Assembly (NCBI GenBank): GCA_002293155.1
Contig: DBCQ01000027.1
Span: 1 to 12,790, forward strand
DNA: 12,790 nt
DNA from: Burkholderiales bacterium UBA954
GTDB lineage: Bacteria; Pseudomonadota; Gammaproteobacteria; Burkholderiales; Burkholderiaceae_A
Direction: 5' to 3'
Numbering within the stretch: the first letter of the stretch is position 1; each line of letters begins with the position of its first letter. Below are positions 6,759 to 12,790 of the stretch, piece by piece. The notes under the pieces are model-generated. The model did no database searches. It was not told where the DNA came from and was given only the letters and a program-made list of their open reading frames with translations. Both the position numbers and the translations under genes were made by a program.

Positions 6759-7670
6759 CTAGAGACTCCCCGAGGATTTTTGAAAATCCTCGCGTAATCG
6801 GTTCAGAATCTCTTGGGCGTGCTGCACGCTTAGCCCATACTCTTTGCGAAGGCGCTCGATCGTTGCCTGTTCAGCAGCCGTGAAGTGGCCATCACTAAGC
6901 GCCTCTTTAATCTCGGTCTCAAGTTCGATCTCTTGGCGGTGTACCCGCGTTGTAAATGCTGAGGCGACGATGCCGGTTAGCAAGGCGACTGTGAATACGC
7001 CAGACAGTGCAGTAAGACCGCCCACAAGCTTGCCAATACCCGAAACCGGTACCGCATCACCATAGCCTAGGGTCGTCAGCGTCACGATTGACCACCAGAG
7101 CGCGTCAGGGATGGTGCCGAACTTATCGGGCTGGATATTATGTTCGGCATAATAAATTAGACACGAGGTGGTTAAGAGTGCGATCGCGAGCAAATAGAGT
7201 GCGGAAATAAACGAGTTTCGTTCGGCAACAATTGCAGCGATCAGATCCTCAAGTGCGGTGTTGTAGTGAGAAAGCTTCAGCAGACGAAGAATACGAACGA
7301 TTCGGAGGAATCGAAGATCAAGGCCGGGGAGTATCGCTTGTAGAAAGAATGGAACGATCGCTAAAAAGTCCACGATTCCATGGAAGCTAAAAATATAACG
7401 TAGTCGTTTCTGTTGGGGTGTGGCGGGTCTTCGCGTTCTCTGCTCGGGTGCAACCCAAATCCGACAGAGGTACTCCACTAAGAAAAAAACAACTGAGAAG
7501 AGTTCAAAGGCGTGGAATTCCCAGCGGTACTGCTCGTGAAGACTGGGGATTGACTCTAAAATCACAGCCATCACATTGGCCAAGACCATTAATGTTAGAA
7601 CCCAAGAAAAAATGACGGTAGCACGGCTGCCATTTTTACGGCTTAGGATTATGAATAGCTCTTTGCGCAC
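6759..7670 (-). CDS. Voltage-gated-type potassium channel (six-helix Kv family)
   Basis: This 303-residue membrane protein has the Kv architecture: S1 about 19-39, S2 53-72, S3 95-113, and S4 117-134. Arginines R120, R123, R126 and R129 plus K132 lie at every third position of S4. S5 is about 150-174, the pore helix is followed by the selectivity filter TTLGYGD (199-205), and S6 is about 212-240. The S4 charges argue for real voltage sensing, and TLGYGD argues for potassium selectivity. The C-terminal 60 residues form a charged, helical cytoplasmic tail (EIELETEIKEAL, then FTAAEQATIERLRKEYGLS), perhaps an assembly or sensing domain. The GTG start at 7670 follows a GAGGGA-type Shine-Dalgarno sequence. 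Physiological role in bacteria is usually unknown. Confidence 0.9.
   Translation of the reverse strand: MRKELFIILSRKNGSRATVIFSWVLTLMVLANVMAVILESIPSLHEQYRWEFHAFELFSVVFFLVEYLCRIWVAPEQRTRRPATPQQKRLRYIFSFHGIVDFLAIVPFFLQAILPGLDLRFLRIVRILRLLKLSHYNTALEDLIAAIVAERNSFISALYLLAIALLTTSCLIYYAEHNIQPDKFGTIPDALWWSIVTLTTLGYGDAVPVSGIGKLVGGLTALSGVFTVALLTGIVASAFTTRVHRQEIELETEIKEALSDGHFTAAEQATIERLRKEYGLSVQHAQEILNRLREDFQKSSGSL
6771..6792. repeat. Perfect inverted repeat in the channel gene's 3' end
   Basis: CGAGGATTTT (6771-6780) is the exact complement of AAAATCCTCG (6783-6792), leaving a two-base centre. It lies within the last codons of the channel gene (residues near REDFQKSSG). No T run follows on the - strand, so it is not a standard terminator, although it could stall or protect the transcript end. 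Confidence 0.6.
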
Positions 7671-7746
7671 CAGATCCCTCTAAACAGGCGTTTACGGTCT
7701 CAGCAGTGTAAAAGATTTCTTGTCGTTTAGCCTAAAATAGGGTTCT

Positions 7747-9555
7747 TTGAAGGAGATCATAATTCCAACAACTTCCAGCGTATCGCAGATATCAGCCTGG
7801 CTAAGGGAGTATCAGGTATTTTTACGTTATCGTGTCCAATGGGTCTGCGCAATGGTTTTTCTGCTGCTTGCCGCAGCGGCAACTCTGGCTGTACCCCTTG
7901 CATTTCGTGGTCTTGTAGATGCGGGATTTACGAGCCGGGAAATTAACGATAAATTTTTAACCCTTCTCGGTCTTGCTGCCATTCTCGCTGTCGTAACCGC
8001 ATCGCGCTTTTACCTCATGTCTTGGCTTGGTGAGCGGGTGGTCGCTGATATCCGCTCCCGTGTTTTTGACAATGTATTGCGTCAAAGTCCGGCCTACTTC
8101 GAGACCCTGCAGACAGGAGAGGTCTTGTCCCGCCTAACAAGCGATACAACGCTTGTGCAGACCTTAATTGGGACGAGCATTTCGATGGCATTACGCTCTG
8201 TAGTAATGTTTGTTGGCGCAATGATCATGATGCTCATCACCAGCGCATGGCTCGCTGCGCTGATGGGCGTGTTGTTGCTACTTGTGGTGCTGCCGATATG
8301 GGCGCTAGGCAGGCACGTCAGAAGGAGTTCAAAGGTTAGCCAGGATCGCGTTGCCGATACGAGCGCAATGGCAGGCGAGGTTTTAAATGCAATGCCGACC
8401 GTTCAGGCTTTTTGCCGTGAACCGTATGAGCGTATGCGATTTAACCAATCCGTGGAGGCGGCATTTAAAGAGGCGAAGCGGCGTATTCGGCTGCGCTCGA
8501 TATTGACCGCTGTTGCAATAATGCTCGCTTTTTCCGTAATTACATTTGTGCTCTGGATCGGTGCCCGACAGGTCTCGGCTACCCAGATGACACTCGGGGA
8601 GTTAACCCAGTTCGTAATGTATGCGGTGCTGATCGCAGGATCGATTGGTGCGCTATCTGAAGTGTGGGGAGATTTACAAAGGGCAGCCGGGGCAACAGAG
8701 CGTCTGGTTGAGCTCATGCGCGCAAAGCCAAACTTATCTGAGGCAGGTGGTGGGAGTCTGACTGTCAGCCAGCATCGTGGAGAAATAGCCGACGTTTCAA
8801 CGGCCATGCCAGCTTCAGCCGCAGCGCTAGAGTTTCAAGACATCACATTCTGTTATCCCTCACGCCCAGACTATGCGGCCTTGAATCGATTGAACTTCAC
8901 GGTGGCATCCGGTGCACGGGTTGCATTGGTTGGCCCCTCGGGCGCGGGGAAGACCACCATCTTCTCGCTTCTGCTCAGATTTTATGAGCCCACATCGGGC
9001 GGGATCGCTGTGTTTGGCCGCGATATTCGATCTTGGCCTATTGATGCATTAAGAGAACAGATTGGAATTGTTCCTCAGGACCCAGTTATTTTTGCAGCCT
9101 CCGCAATGGATAACATTCGCTACGGGCGGCTGGAGGCCTCCGATGAAGAGGTCATCGACGCGGCAAAGACCGCCCACGCCCATGGATTTATCAGTGCCCT
9201 GCCGGAGGGCTACGCCAGTTTTCTTGGAGAGCGTGGCGTCAGGTTATCGGGCGGACAGAAGCAGCGTATTTCAATTGCACGGGCAATTCTGAAAAACCCC
9301 CCAATCCTGTTACTTGATGAGGCAACATCGGCACTAGACGCAGAATCTGAGCAAGCGGTTCAACGAGCGCTTGACGCAGTGTTACCGGGACGAACATCGC
9401 TTACCATCGCCCACCGATTAGCAACAGTTCTGCATGCGGATCGGATTATTGTGATGGAGGCCGGAGTGGTGGTTGAGCAGGGTCACCACACCGAACTAAT
9501 CGCCCAATCAGGCCTCTACGCGCGATTGGCAAGACTTCAATTCACAAAAGAGTAA
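7747..9555 (+). CDS. ABC exporter with fused membrane and ATPase domains (MsbA/multidrug type)
   Basis: This is a half-transporter of up to 602 residues that should work as a homodimer. The membrane domain (six helices, about residues 30-310) ends with the usual coupling region; the nucleotide-binding domain starts near residue 360. It has Walker A GPSGAGKTT (396-404), the Q-loop Q444, the signature LSGGQKQR (500-507), Walker B ILLLDEAT (520-527) and the switch His556 (IAHRL). PSRPDYAALN precedes Walker A as in lipid and multidrug exporters. The transported compound is unknown; lipids, peptides and drugs are all possible. The start is unusual: TTG 7747 is listed, but a Shine-Dalgarno sequence points to ATT 7762 (597 residues). 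The gene is divergent from the potassium channel across 76 bases. Confidence 0.92.
   Translation: MKEIIIPTTSSVSQISAWLREYQVFLRYRVQWVCAMVFLLLAAAATLAVPLAFRGLVDAGFTSREINDKFLTLLGLAAILAVVTASRFYLMSWLGERVVADIRSRVFDNVLRQSPAYFETLQTGEVLSRLTSDTTLVQTLIGTSISMALRSVVMFVGAMIMMLITSAWLAALMGVLLLLVVLPIWALGRHVRRSSKVSQDRVADTSAMAGEVLNAMPTVQAFCREPYERMRFNQSVEAAFKEAKRRIRLRSILTAVAIMLAFSVITFVLWIGARQVSATQMTLGELTQFVMYAVLIAGSIGALSEVWGDLQRAAGATERLVELMRAKPNLSEAGGGSLTVSQHRGEIADVSTAMPASAAALEFQDITFCYPSRPDYAALNRLNFTVASGARVALVGPSGAGKTTIFSLLLRFYEPTSGGIAVFGRDIRSWPIDALREQIGIVPQDPVIFAASAMDNIRYGRLEASDEEVIDAAKTAHAHGFISALPEGYASFLGERGVRLSGGQKQRISIARAILKNPPILLLDEATSALDAESEQAVQRALDAVLPGRTSLTIAHRLATVLHADRIIVMEAGVVVEQGHHTELIAQSGLYARLARLQFTKE
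7750..7755 (+). promoter_or_regulatory. Ribosome binding site near a non-standard ABC exporter start
   Basis: AAGGAG is a near-perfect Shine-Dalgarno sequence. It sits directly after a TTG (7747-7749), too late to serve it, and six bases before an ATT (7762). An in-frame stop at 7738-7740 blocks any earlier start, and the next in-frame ATG (7852) would fall inside the first membrane helix. The gene therefore starts at TTG 7747 or, unusually, at ATT 7762. Confidence 0.5.
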
Positions 9556-9579
9556 AGATAATCTGACCTGCCAGGTGCA

Positions 9580-9608
9580 GGGTTAAGCGGTTAGGTCTGT
9601 CTTAACCC
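9580..9608. other. Stem-loop between the convergent ABC genes
   Basis: GGGTTAAG (9580-9587) pairs with CTTAACCC (9601-9608) around a 13-base loop, between the two convergent genes. The second arm includes the permease stop codon. A smaller dyad, ACCTG-C-CAGGT (9566-9576), lies just before it. Neither arm is followed by a T run, so it could be a weak bidirectional terminator or chance. Confidence 0.35.
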
Positions 9609-10378
9609 CGAATTCGCCAGCCGATTGCAATCAGTCTCAGCGTAACCAGAGTAAGGGCGAGCGTCACTGCACTCGAGATCAAGAGGCTTATCCAGGGGGA
9701 GACATCTGAGACCCCGTAGATTCCGAAACGGAAACCATCGATCAGGTAGAAAAACGGATTCAAATGACTAATGAACTGCCATAGCGCTGGTAGATCATGG
9801 GTGGAATAGAAAACACCTGCAAGCATTGTCATAGGGTTAACTAGAAAGTTTTGAAATACCGAGACATGATCCCATTTCTCGGCCCAGAGGCCCGCAATAA
9901 AACCTAGGCACGCTAAAAGCGTGCAGGACAATAGCGCAAAGACAGTGATCCAGACGACTCCGTGGAGAGGCGTTGGAACAAATATTGCCGCCACGATCCA
10001 AACCCCAAGGCCGCACATCATCCCCCTTAAGACGGCACCGCCCACATAACCAACGAACCACTCCCATGGACGCATGGGCGAGAGCAGCAAAAATACAAGG
10101 TTGCCAGTCATTTTGCTTTGGGTAATGCTCGAGGAGGTGTTGGCAAACGCATTCTGCTGGAGTGTCATCATGACTAACCCCGGAACCAGAAAGCTCGAGT
10201 AACTGACGCCAGGATAAGGCTCGAGTCGGCCCTCAAGCAGGTAGGAGAAGATCAGCAGAAATAAGAGGCTTGAGATAACCGGTGCTAGAACTGTCTGCAT
10301 TGCCACTTTGACGAAACGCATTGTTTCTTTGTGGAGTAGCGCCCAAGCCCCTGAGCTATCTGCGATCGCGTTATTCAT
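9602..10378 (-). CDS. ABC-2 type transporter permease (YadH-like)
   Basis: This 258-residue membrane protein has about six helices and the ABC-2 permease pattern: EGRLEPYPGVSYSSFLVPGLVMM, then SITQSKMTGNLVFLLLSPM, and the closing signature LAGVFYSTHDLPALWQFISHLNPFFYLIDGFR (about 186-217). Such permeases pair with a separate ATPase to export polysaccharides, lipids or drugs. The ATG lies three bases after the pyrF stop on the same strand, so the two are almost certainly co-transcribed and translationally coupled. No cognate ATPase gene is visible: upstream is pyrF, and downstream is a convergent exporter with its own ATPase domain. The substrate is unknown. Confidence 0.9.
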   Translation of the reverse strand: MNNAIADSSGAWALLHKETMRFVKVAMQTVLAPVISSLLFLLIFSYLLEGRLEPYPGVSYSSFLVPGLVMMTLQQNAFANTSSSITQSKMTGNLVFLLLSPMRPWEWFVGYVGGAVLRGMMCGLGVWIVAAIFVPTPLHGVVWITVFALLSCTLLACLGFIAGLWAEKWDHVSVFQNFLVNPMTMLAGVFYSTHDLPALWQFISHLNPFFYLIDGFRFGIYGVSDVSPWISLLISSAVTLALTLVTLRLIAIGWRIRG

Positions 10379-10381
10379 GTG

Positions 10382-11215
10382 CTAGCGATTGGCTAAAGCG
10401 TTTTGAATCGCCTGGCCTGTCTGCTGGGCAATCGTGGCGGCCGCCTCTTGCCAGTCTTCTTGTTGGCTTGCATATAAAATCGCGCGCGACGAGTTAATCA
10501 GCATGCCGCCACTCTCGTTTCGGCCCGCACGAACCGTAGCGATGAGGTCCCCCCCCTGCGTACCGATACCCGGAATTAGCAGCGGCAGATCAGGGGCCAC
10601 CCGGCGAACAATTTCAATTTCTCTGGGGTAGGTAGCGCCAACGACCAGCCCGATCTGCTGATGTTTATTCCAGCGTTGTGCAGCCTGGGTCGCAACTTCG
10701 ACATACAGTGGATGATGATCGGTGGAGAGCATTTGAAAATCGTCGCCACCCGAATTTGAGGTCCTGCACAGAACGAAAATTCCACGATCCTTGTACTGAA
10801 GGTAAGGTGCGAGACTATCGGTACCCATATAAGGGCTAACCGTTACCGCGTCGGCTTGGTAGCGATCGTAGGCCTCTCGTGCGTAGTGTTCTGCTGTTGA
10901 TCCGATATCGCCTCGCTTGGCATCGAGCAGCCAGATGTGATGGGGGTAACGGTCGCGGGCGGCAACAGCGAGTTTCTCAAGGACACTTTCTGCTCGCTGT
11001 GATGCGAAATAGGCGATCTGCGGCTTGAAGGCGGCACAGTAAGGCGCGGTTGCTTCCATAATGCCGAGGCAGAATGCTTCGATCGCACCCAGTGGATCAT
11101 GCCGGGCTCGTTCTTTAAGTGTGCCAGGGAATTGGGCAGTGTCGGGATCTAGGCCTACGCAGAGCAATGAGGCTTGATGTTGCCATGCGTGCTGAAGGCG
11201 GGAGAAAAATTGCAT
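10382..11215 (-). CDS. pyrF: Orotidine 5'-phosphate decarboxylase (long form)
   Basis: This encodes a 277-residue enzyme that decarboxylates OMP to UMP, the last step of de novo pyrimidine synthesis in the cytoplasm. It has the long-type layout: GLDPD (21-25), FKPQIAYF (63-70) with K64, the catalytic segment LLDAKRGDIGSTA (D98, K100, D103), SPYMGTDSLAPYL, RTSNSGG and the phosphate-binding PGIGTQGGD (215-223). The start is taken as the ATG at 11215 because the family begins there. The frame remains open upstream to 11419 through the groEL end and terminator, but that stretch shows no family sequence. There is no Shine-Dalgarno match. The ABC-2 permease follows three bases after its stop. Confidence 0.93.
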   Translation of the reverse strand: MQFFSRLQHAWQHQASLLCVGLDPDTAQFPGTLKERARHDPLGAIEAFCLGIMEATAPYCAAFKPQIAYFASQRAESVLEKLAVAARDRYPHHIWLLDAKRGDIGSTAEHYAREAYDRYQADAVTVSPYMGTDSLAPYLQYKDRGIFVLCRTSNSGGDDFQMLSTDHHPLYVEVATQAAQRWNKHQQIGLVVGATYPREIEIVRRVAPDLPLLIPGIGTQGGDLIATVRAGRNESGGMLINSSRAILYASQQEDWQEAAATIAQQTGQAIQNALANR

Positions 11216-11221
11216 ACCCGC

Positions 11222-11227
11222 ATCATA
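11222..11227 (-). promoter_or_regulatory. Possible -10 element directly before pyrF
   Basis: On the - strand, TATGAT lies six bases before the pyrF ATG and matches the -10 consensus in five of six positions. If used, transcription would begin at or next to the ATG, giving a leaderless message. No good -35 is present at 16-18 bases (the region is the groEL terminator), so the promoter is only tentative. Confidence 0.25.
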
Positions 11228-11230
11228 AAT

Positions 11231-11260
11231 AAAAAAAGCCCCGCAATGTTTTGCGGGGCT
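11231..11260 (-). terminator. Strong intrinsic terminator downstream of groEL
   Basis: A perfect ten-pair stem, AGCCCCGCAA with TTGCGGGGCT (11237-11246 and 11251-11260), encloses a four-base loop. On the - strand it is followed by seven T residues (11231-11237). It lies about 80 bases after the groEL stop and 15 bases before the pyrF start, and should end most groEL transcripts. Confidence 0.92.
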
Positions 11261-11339
11261 AGGAGGGAGGCGACTTGAGAGGCTAAGACAGGCTTTCCTT
11301 GCGAGAAGTTCCGTCTCAGCCCCAAGGCAGTCGAGGGAA

Positions 11340-12790
11340 TTACATCCCCATGTCGCCCATACCACCCATTCCGCCCATGCCACCCATTCCGCCAGGCATA
11401 CCACCGCCTGCTTTTTCATCTGCAGGCGCCTCGGCTACCATGCAATCGGTGGTGAGCATTAGGCTTGCGATAGATGCTGCGTTTTGCAGTGCTGTGCGGG
11501 TGACCTTTGTGGGATCTACCACGCCCATTGCGAGCATGTCGCCATACTCACCGGTGCCTGCGTTGTAGCCAGTATTGCCTTTGCTTTCGAGAACCTTATT
11601 TACAACGACGCTGGGCTCTTCGCCGCAGTTGGCAACGATCTGACGCAGGGGCTCTTCAACGGCGCGCATAACGATCTTTGCACCCGCATCTTGATCTGCG
11701 TTGTCGCCCTTAACTTTGACCACAGCGCGTGCACGCAGGAGCGCTACACCACCACCGGCAACAATACCCTCTTCAACTGCGGCACGGGTTGCGTGAAGTG
11801 CATCTTCCACACGGGCTTTTTTCTCTTTCATTTCTACTTCAGTAGCAGCCCCTACACGAATTACTGCAACACCACCTGCGAGTTTCGCAACGCGCTCTTG
11901 GAGTTTTTCGCGATCGTAATCGCTGGTCGCCTCTTCGATCTGAACACGGATCTGTTTGACGCGGGCCTCAATGCTCTTTGTGTCGCCTGCGCCATCGATC
12001 AGGGTGGTATTCTCTTTGCCGATTTCAACGCGCTTTGCACGGCCGAGTTCCGCGAGGGTAGCTTTTTCAAGGGTCATGCCGGTCTCTTCCGAGATTACGG
12101 TGCCGCCTGTGAGGATGGCCATATCTTCGAGCATTGCTTTGCGGCGATCACCAAAGCCTGGTGCTTTTACTGCAACTGTTTTCAAAATGCCGCGCATGTT
12201 GTTGACGACCAATGTTGCAAGTGCCTCGCCTTCAACATCTTCCGCAACAATCAGGAGGGGGCGGCCAGCCTTGGCGACCTGCTCGAGTACGGGCAGGAGA
12301 TCGCGGATATTGGAGATCTTTTTGTCGTAGAGCATGACAAATGGATCTTCGAGCAGCGCGCTCTGCTTTTCGGGGTTATTGATGAAGTAGGGCGACAGGT
12401 AGCCGCGGTCAAACTGCATACCCTCAACAACATCAAGTTCGTTGTTCAATGATTTGCCGTCTTCTACGGTAATTACGCCTTCCTTGCCGACTTTCTCCAT
12501 GGCCTGCGAGATGATGTCGCCGATTTCTTGATCGGAGTTGGCGGAAATCGCGCCCACTTGGGCGATTTCTTTGGAAGTTGTGCATGGTTTGCTGATTTTT
12601 TTGAGTTCTTCGGTGATCGCGATTACTGCTTTATCGATACCCCGCTTCAGATCCATGGGGTTCATGCCAGCAGCAACATACTTCATACCTTCGCGAACAA
12701 TTGCTTGGGCTAATACGGTTGCGGTTGTTGTACCGTCCCCTGCAGTGTCGGAGGTCTTTGAGGCAACCTCTTTCACCATCTGGGCGCCCA
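11340..12790 (-). CDS. groL: Chaperonin GroEL (3' part; 5' end runs off the window)
   Basis: This is the 60-kDa chaperonin, the tetradecameric ATP-driven folding cage that works with GroES. About 483 residues are in the window, starting at [28 protein letters not shown], equivalent to about residue 65 of E. coli GroEL. It is therefore missing its first 65 or so residues to the right. Visible features are DGTTT in the ATP site, the apical domain through [39 protein letters not shown] and [21 protein letters not shown], and the Gly-Gly-Met tail. The reading frame is intact. groES is expected just beyond the right edge, as usual, but is not seen. The protein is essential and highly conserved. 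Confidence 0.98.
   Translation of the reverse strand, partial: GAQMVKEVASKTSDTAGDGTTTATVLAQAIVREGMKYVAAGMNPMDLKRGIDKAVIAITEELKKISKPCTTSKEIAQVGAISANSDQEIGDIISQAMEKVGKEGVITVEDGKSLNNELDVVEGMQFDRGYLSPYFINNPEKQSALLEDPFVMLYDKKISNIRDLLPVLEQVAKAGRPLLIVAEDVEGEALATLVVNNMRGILKTVAVKAPGFGDRRKAMLEDMAILTGGTVISEETGMTLEKATLAELGRAKRVEIGKENTTLIDGAGDTKSIEARVKQIRVQIEEATSDYDREKLQERVAKLAGGVAVIRVGAATEVEMKEKKARVEDALHATRAAVEEGIVAGGGVALLRARAVVKVKGDNADQDAGAKIVMRAVEEPLRQIVANCGEEPSVVVNKVLESKGNTGYNAGTGEYGDMLAMGVVDPTKVTRTALQNAASIASLMLTTDCMVAEAPADEKAGGGMPGGMGGMGGMGGMGDMGM
11343..11402 (-). repeat. Gly-Gly-Met tail repeat of groEL
   Basis: Short tandem nine-base units, coding for GGM repeated about five times and ending GDMGM, form the flexible C-terminal tail that lines the GroEL cavity. 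This is normal for the family and not a mobile repeat. Confidence 0.85.

Noticed and set aside
11216..11419. Possible 68-residue N-terminal extension of PyrF or a leader peptide
   Set aside because: The frame overlaps the groEL tail out of frame (Trp-rich product of the GGM repeat), runs through the terminator, has no Shine-Dalgarno sequence and no PyrF similarity.
11484..12452. Long open frame antisense to groEL (322 codons)
   Set aside because: It is fully antisense to an intact, highly conserved groEL and its translation is rich in Cys and Phe with no recognisable motif. The open frame is explained by groEL codon use.

Overview
The window looks like chromosomal DNA of a betaproteobacterium, probably Burkholderiales. 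The main support is the GroEL sequence with its Gly-Gly-Met tail, a long-form PyrF, a tRNA with anticodon CAT, and TRAP and LysR genes of the type common in that group. This assignment is by recognition only; no search was run. Base composition looks moderate (a little over half GC by eye) and fairly even, with somewhat more AT around the left edge and the ion channel gene.

Layout. (1) 1-494: a lone HigA-type antitoxin gene with no HigB toxin beside it, closed by an intrinsic terminator. (2) 495-772: a non-coding stretch with a tRNA-tail-like motif, then a plausible sigma70 promoter. (3) 773-6477, all on the + strand: a tight catabolic operon. It holds a PLP enzyme of the D-cysteine desulfhydrase / L-cysteate sulfo-lyase family, a complete three-part TRAP transporter (DctP, DctQ, DctM), an alpha/beta hydrolase overlapping the end of dctM, and a LysR-type regulator. 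(4) 6584-7670, - strand: a tRNA(CAT) gene and a six-helix voltage-gated-type potassium channel. (5) 7747-9555, + strand: a fused ABC exporter divergent from the channel, with no ATG or GTG start available. (6) 9602-12790, - strand: an ABC-2 permease, pyrF and the 3' part of groEL, with a strong intrinsic terminator between groEL and pyrF.

How the genes work together. Region 3 is the accessory module of interest. The enzyme resembles CuyA (L-cysteate to pyruvate, ammonium and sulfite) more than E. coli DcyD, and TRAP systems are known carriers for C2-C3 sulfonates. I therefore infer an uptake-and-desulfonation (or D-cysteine/amino-acid lyase) operon under its own LysR regulator. The hydrolase suggests that the natural substrate may arrive as an ester, amide or other conjugate. 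The rest is ordinary chromosomal housekeeping and transport, with some unusual gene-start arrangements at the ABC exporter and at pyrF.
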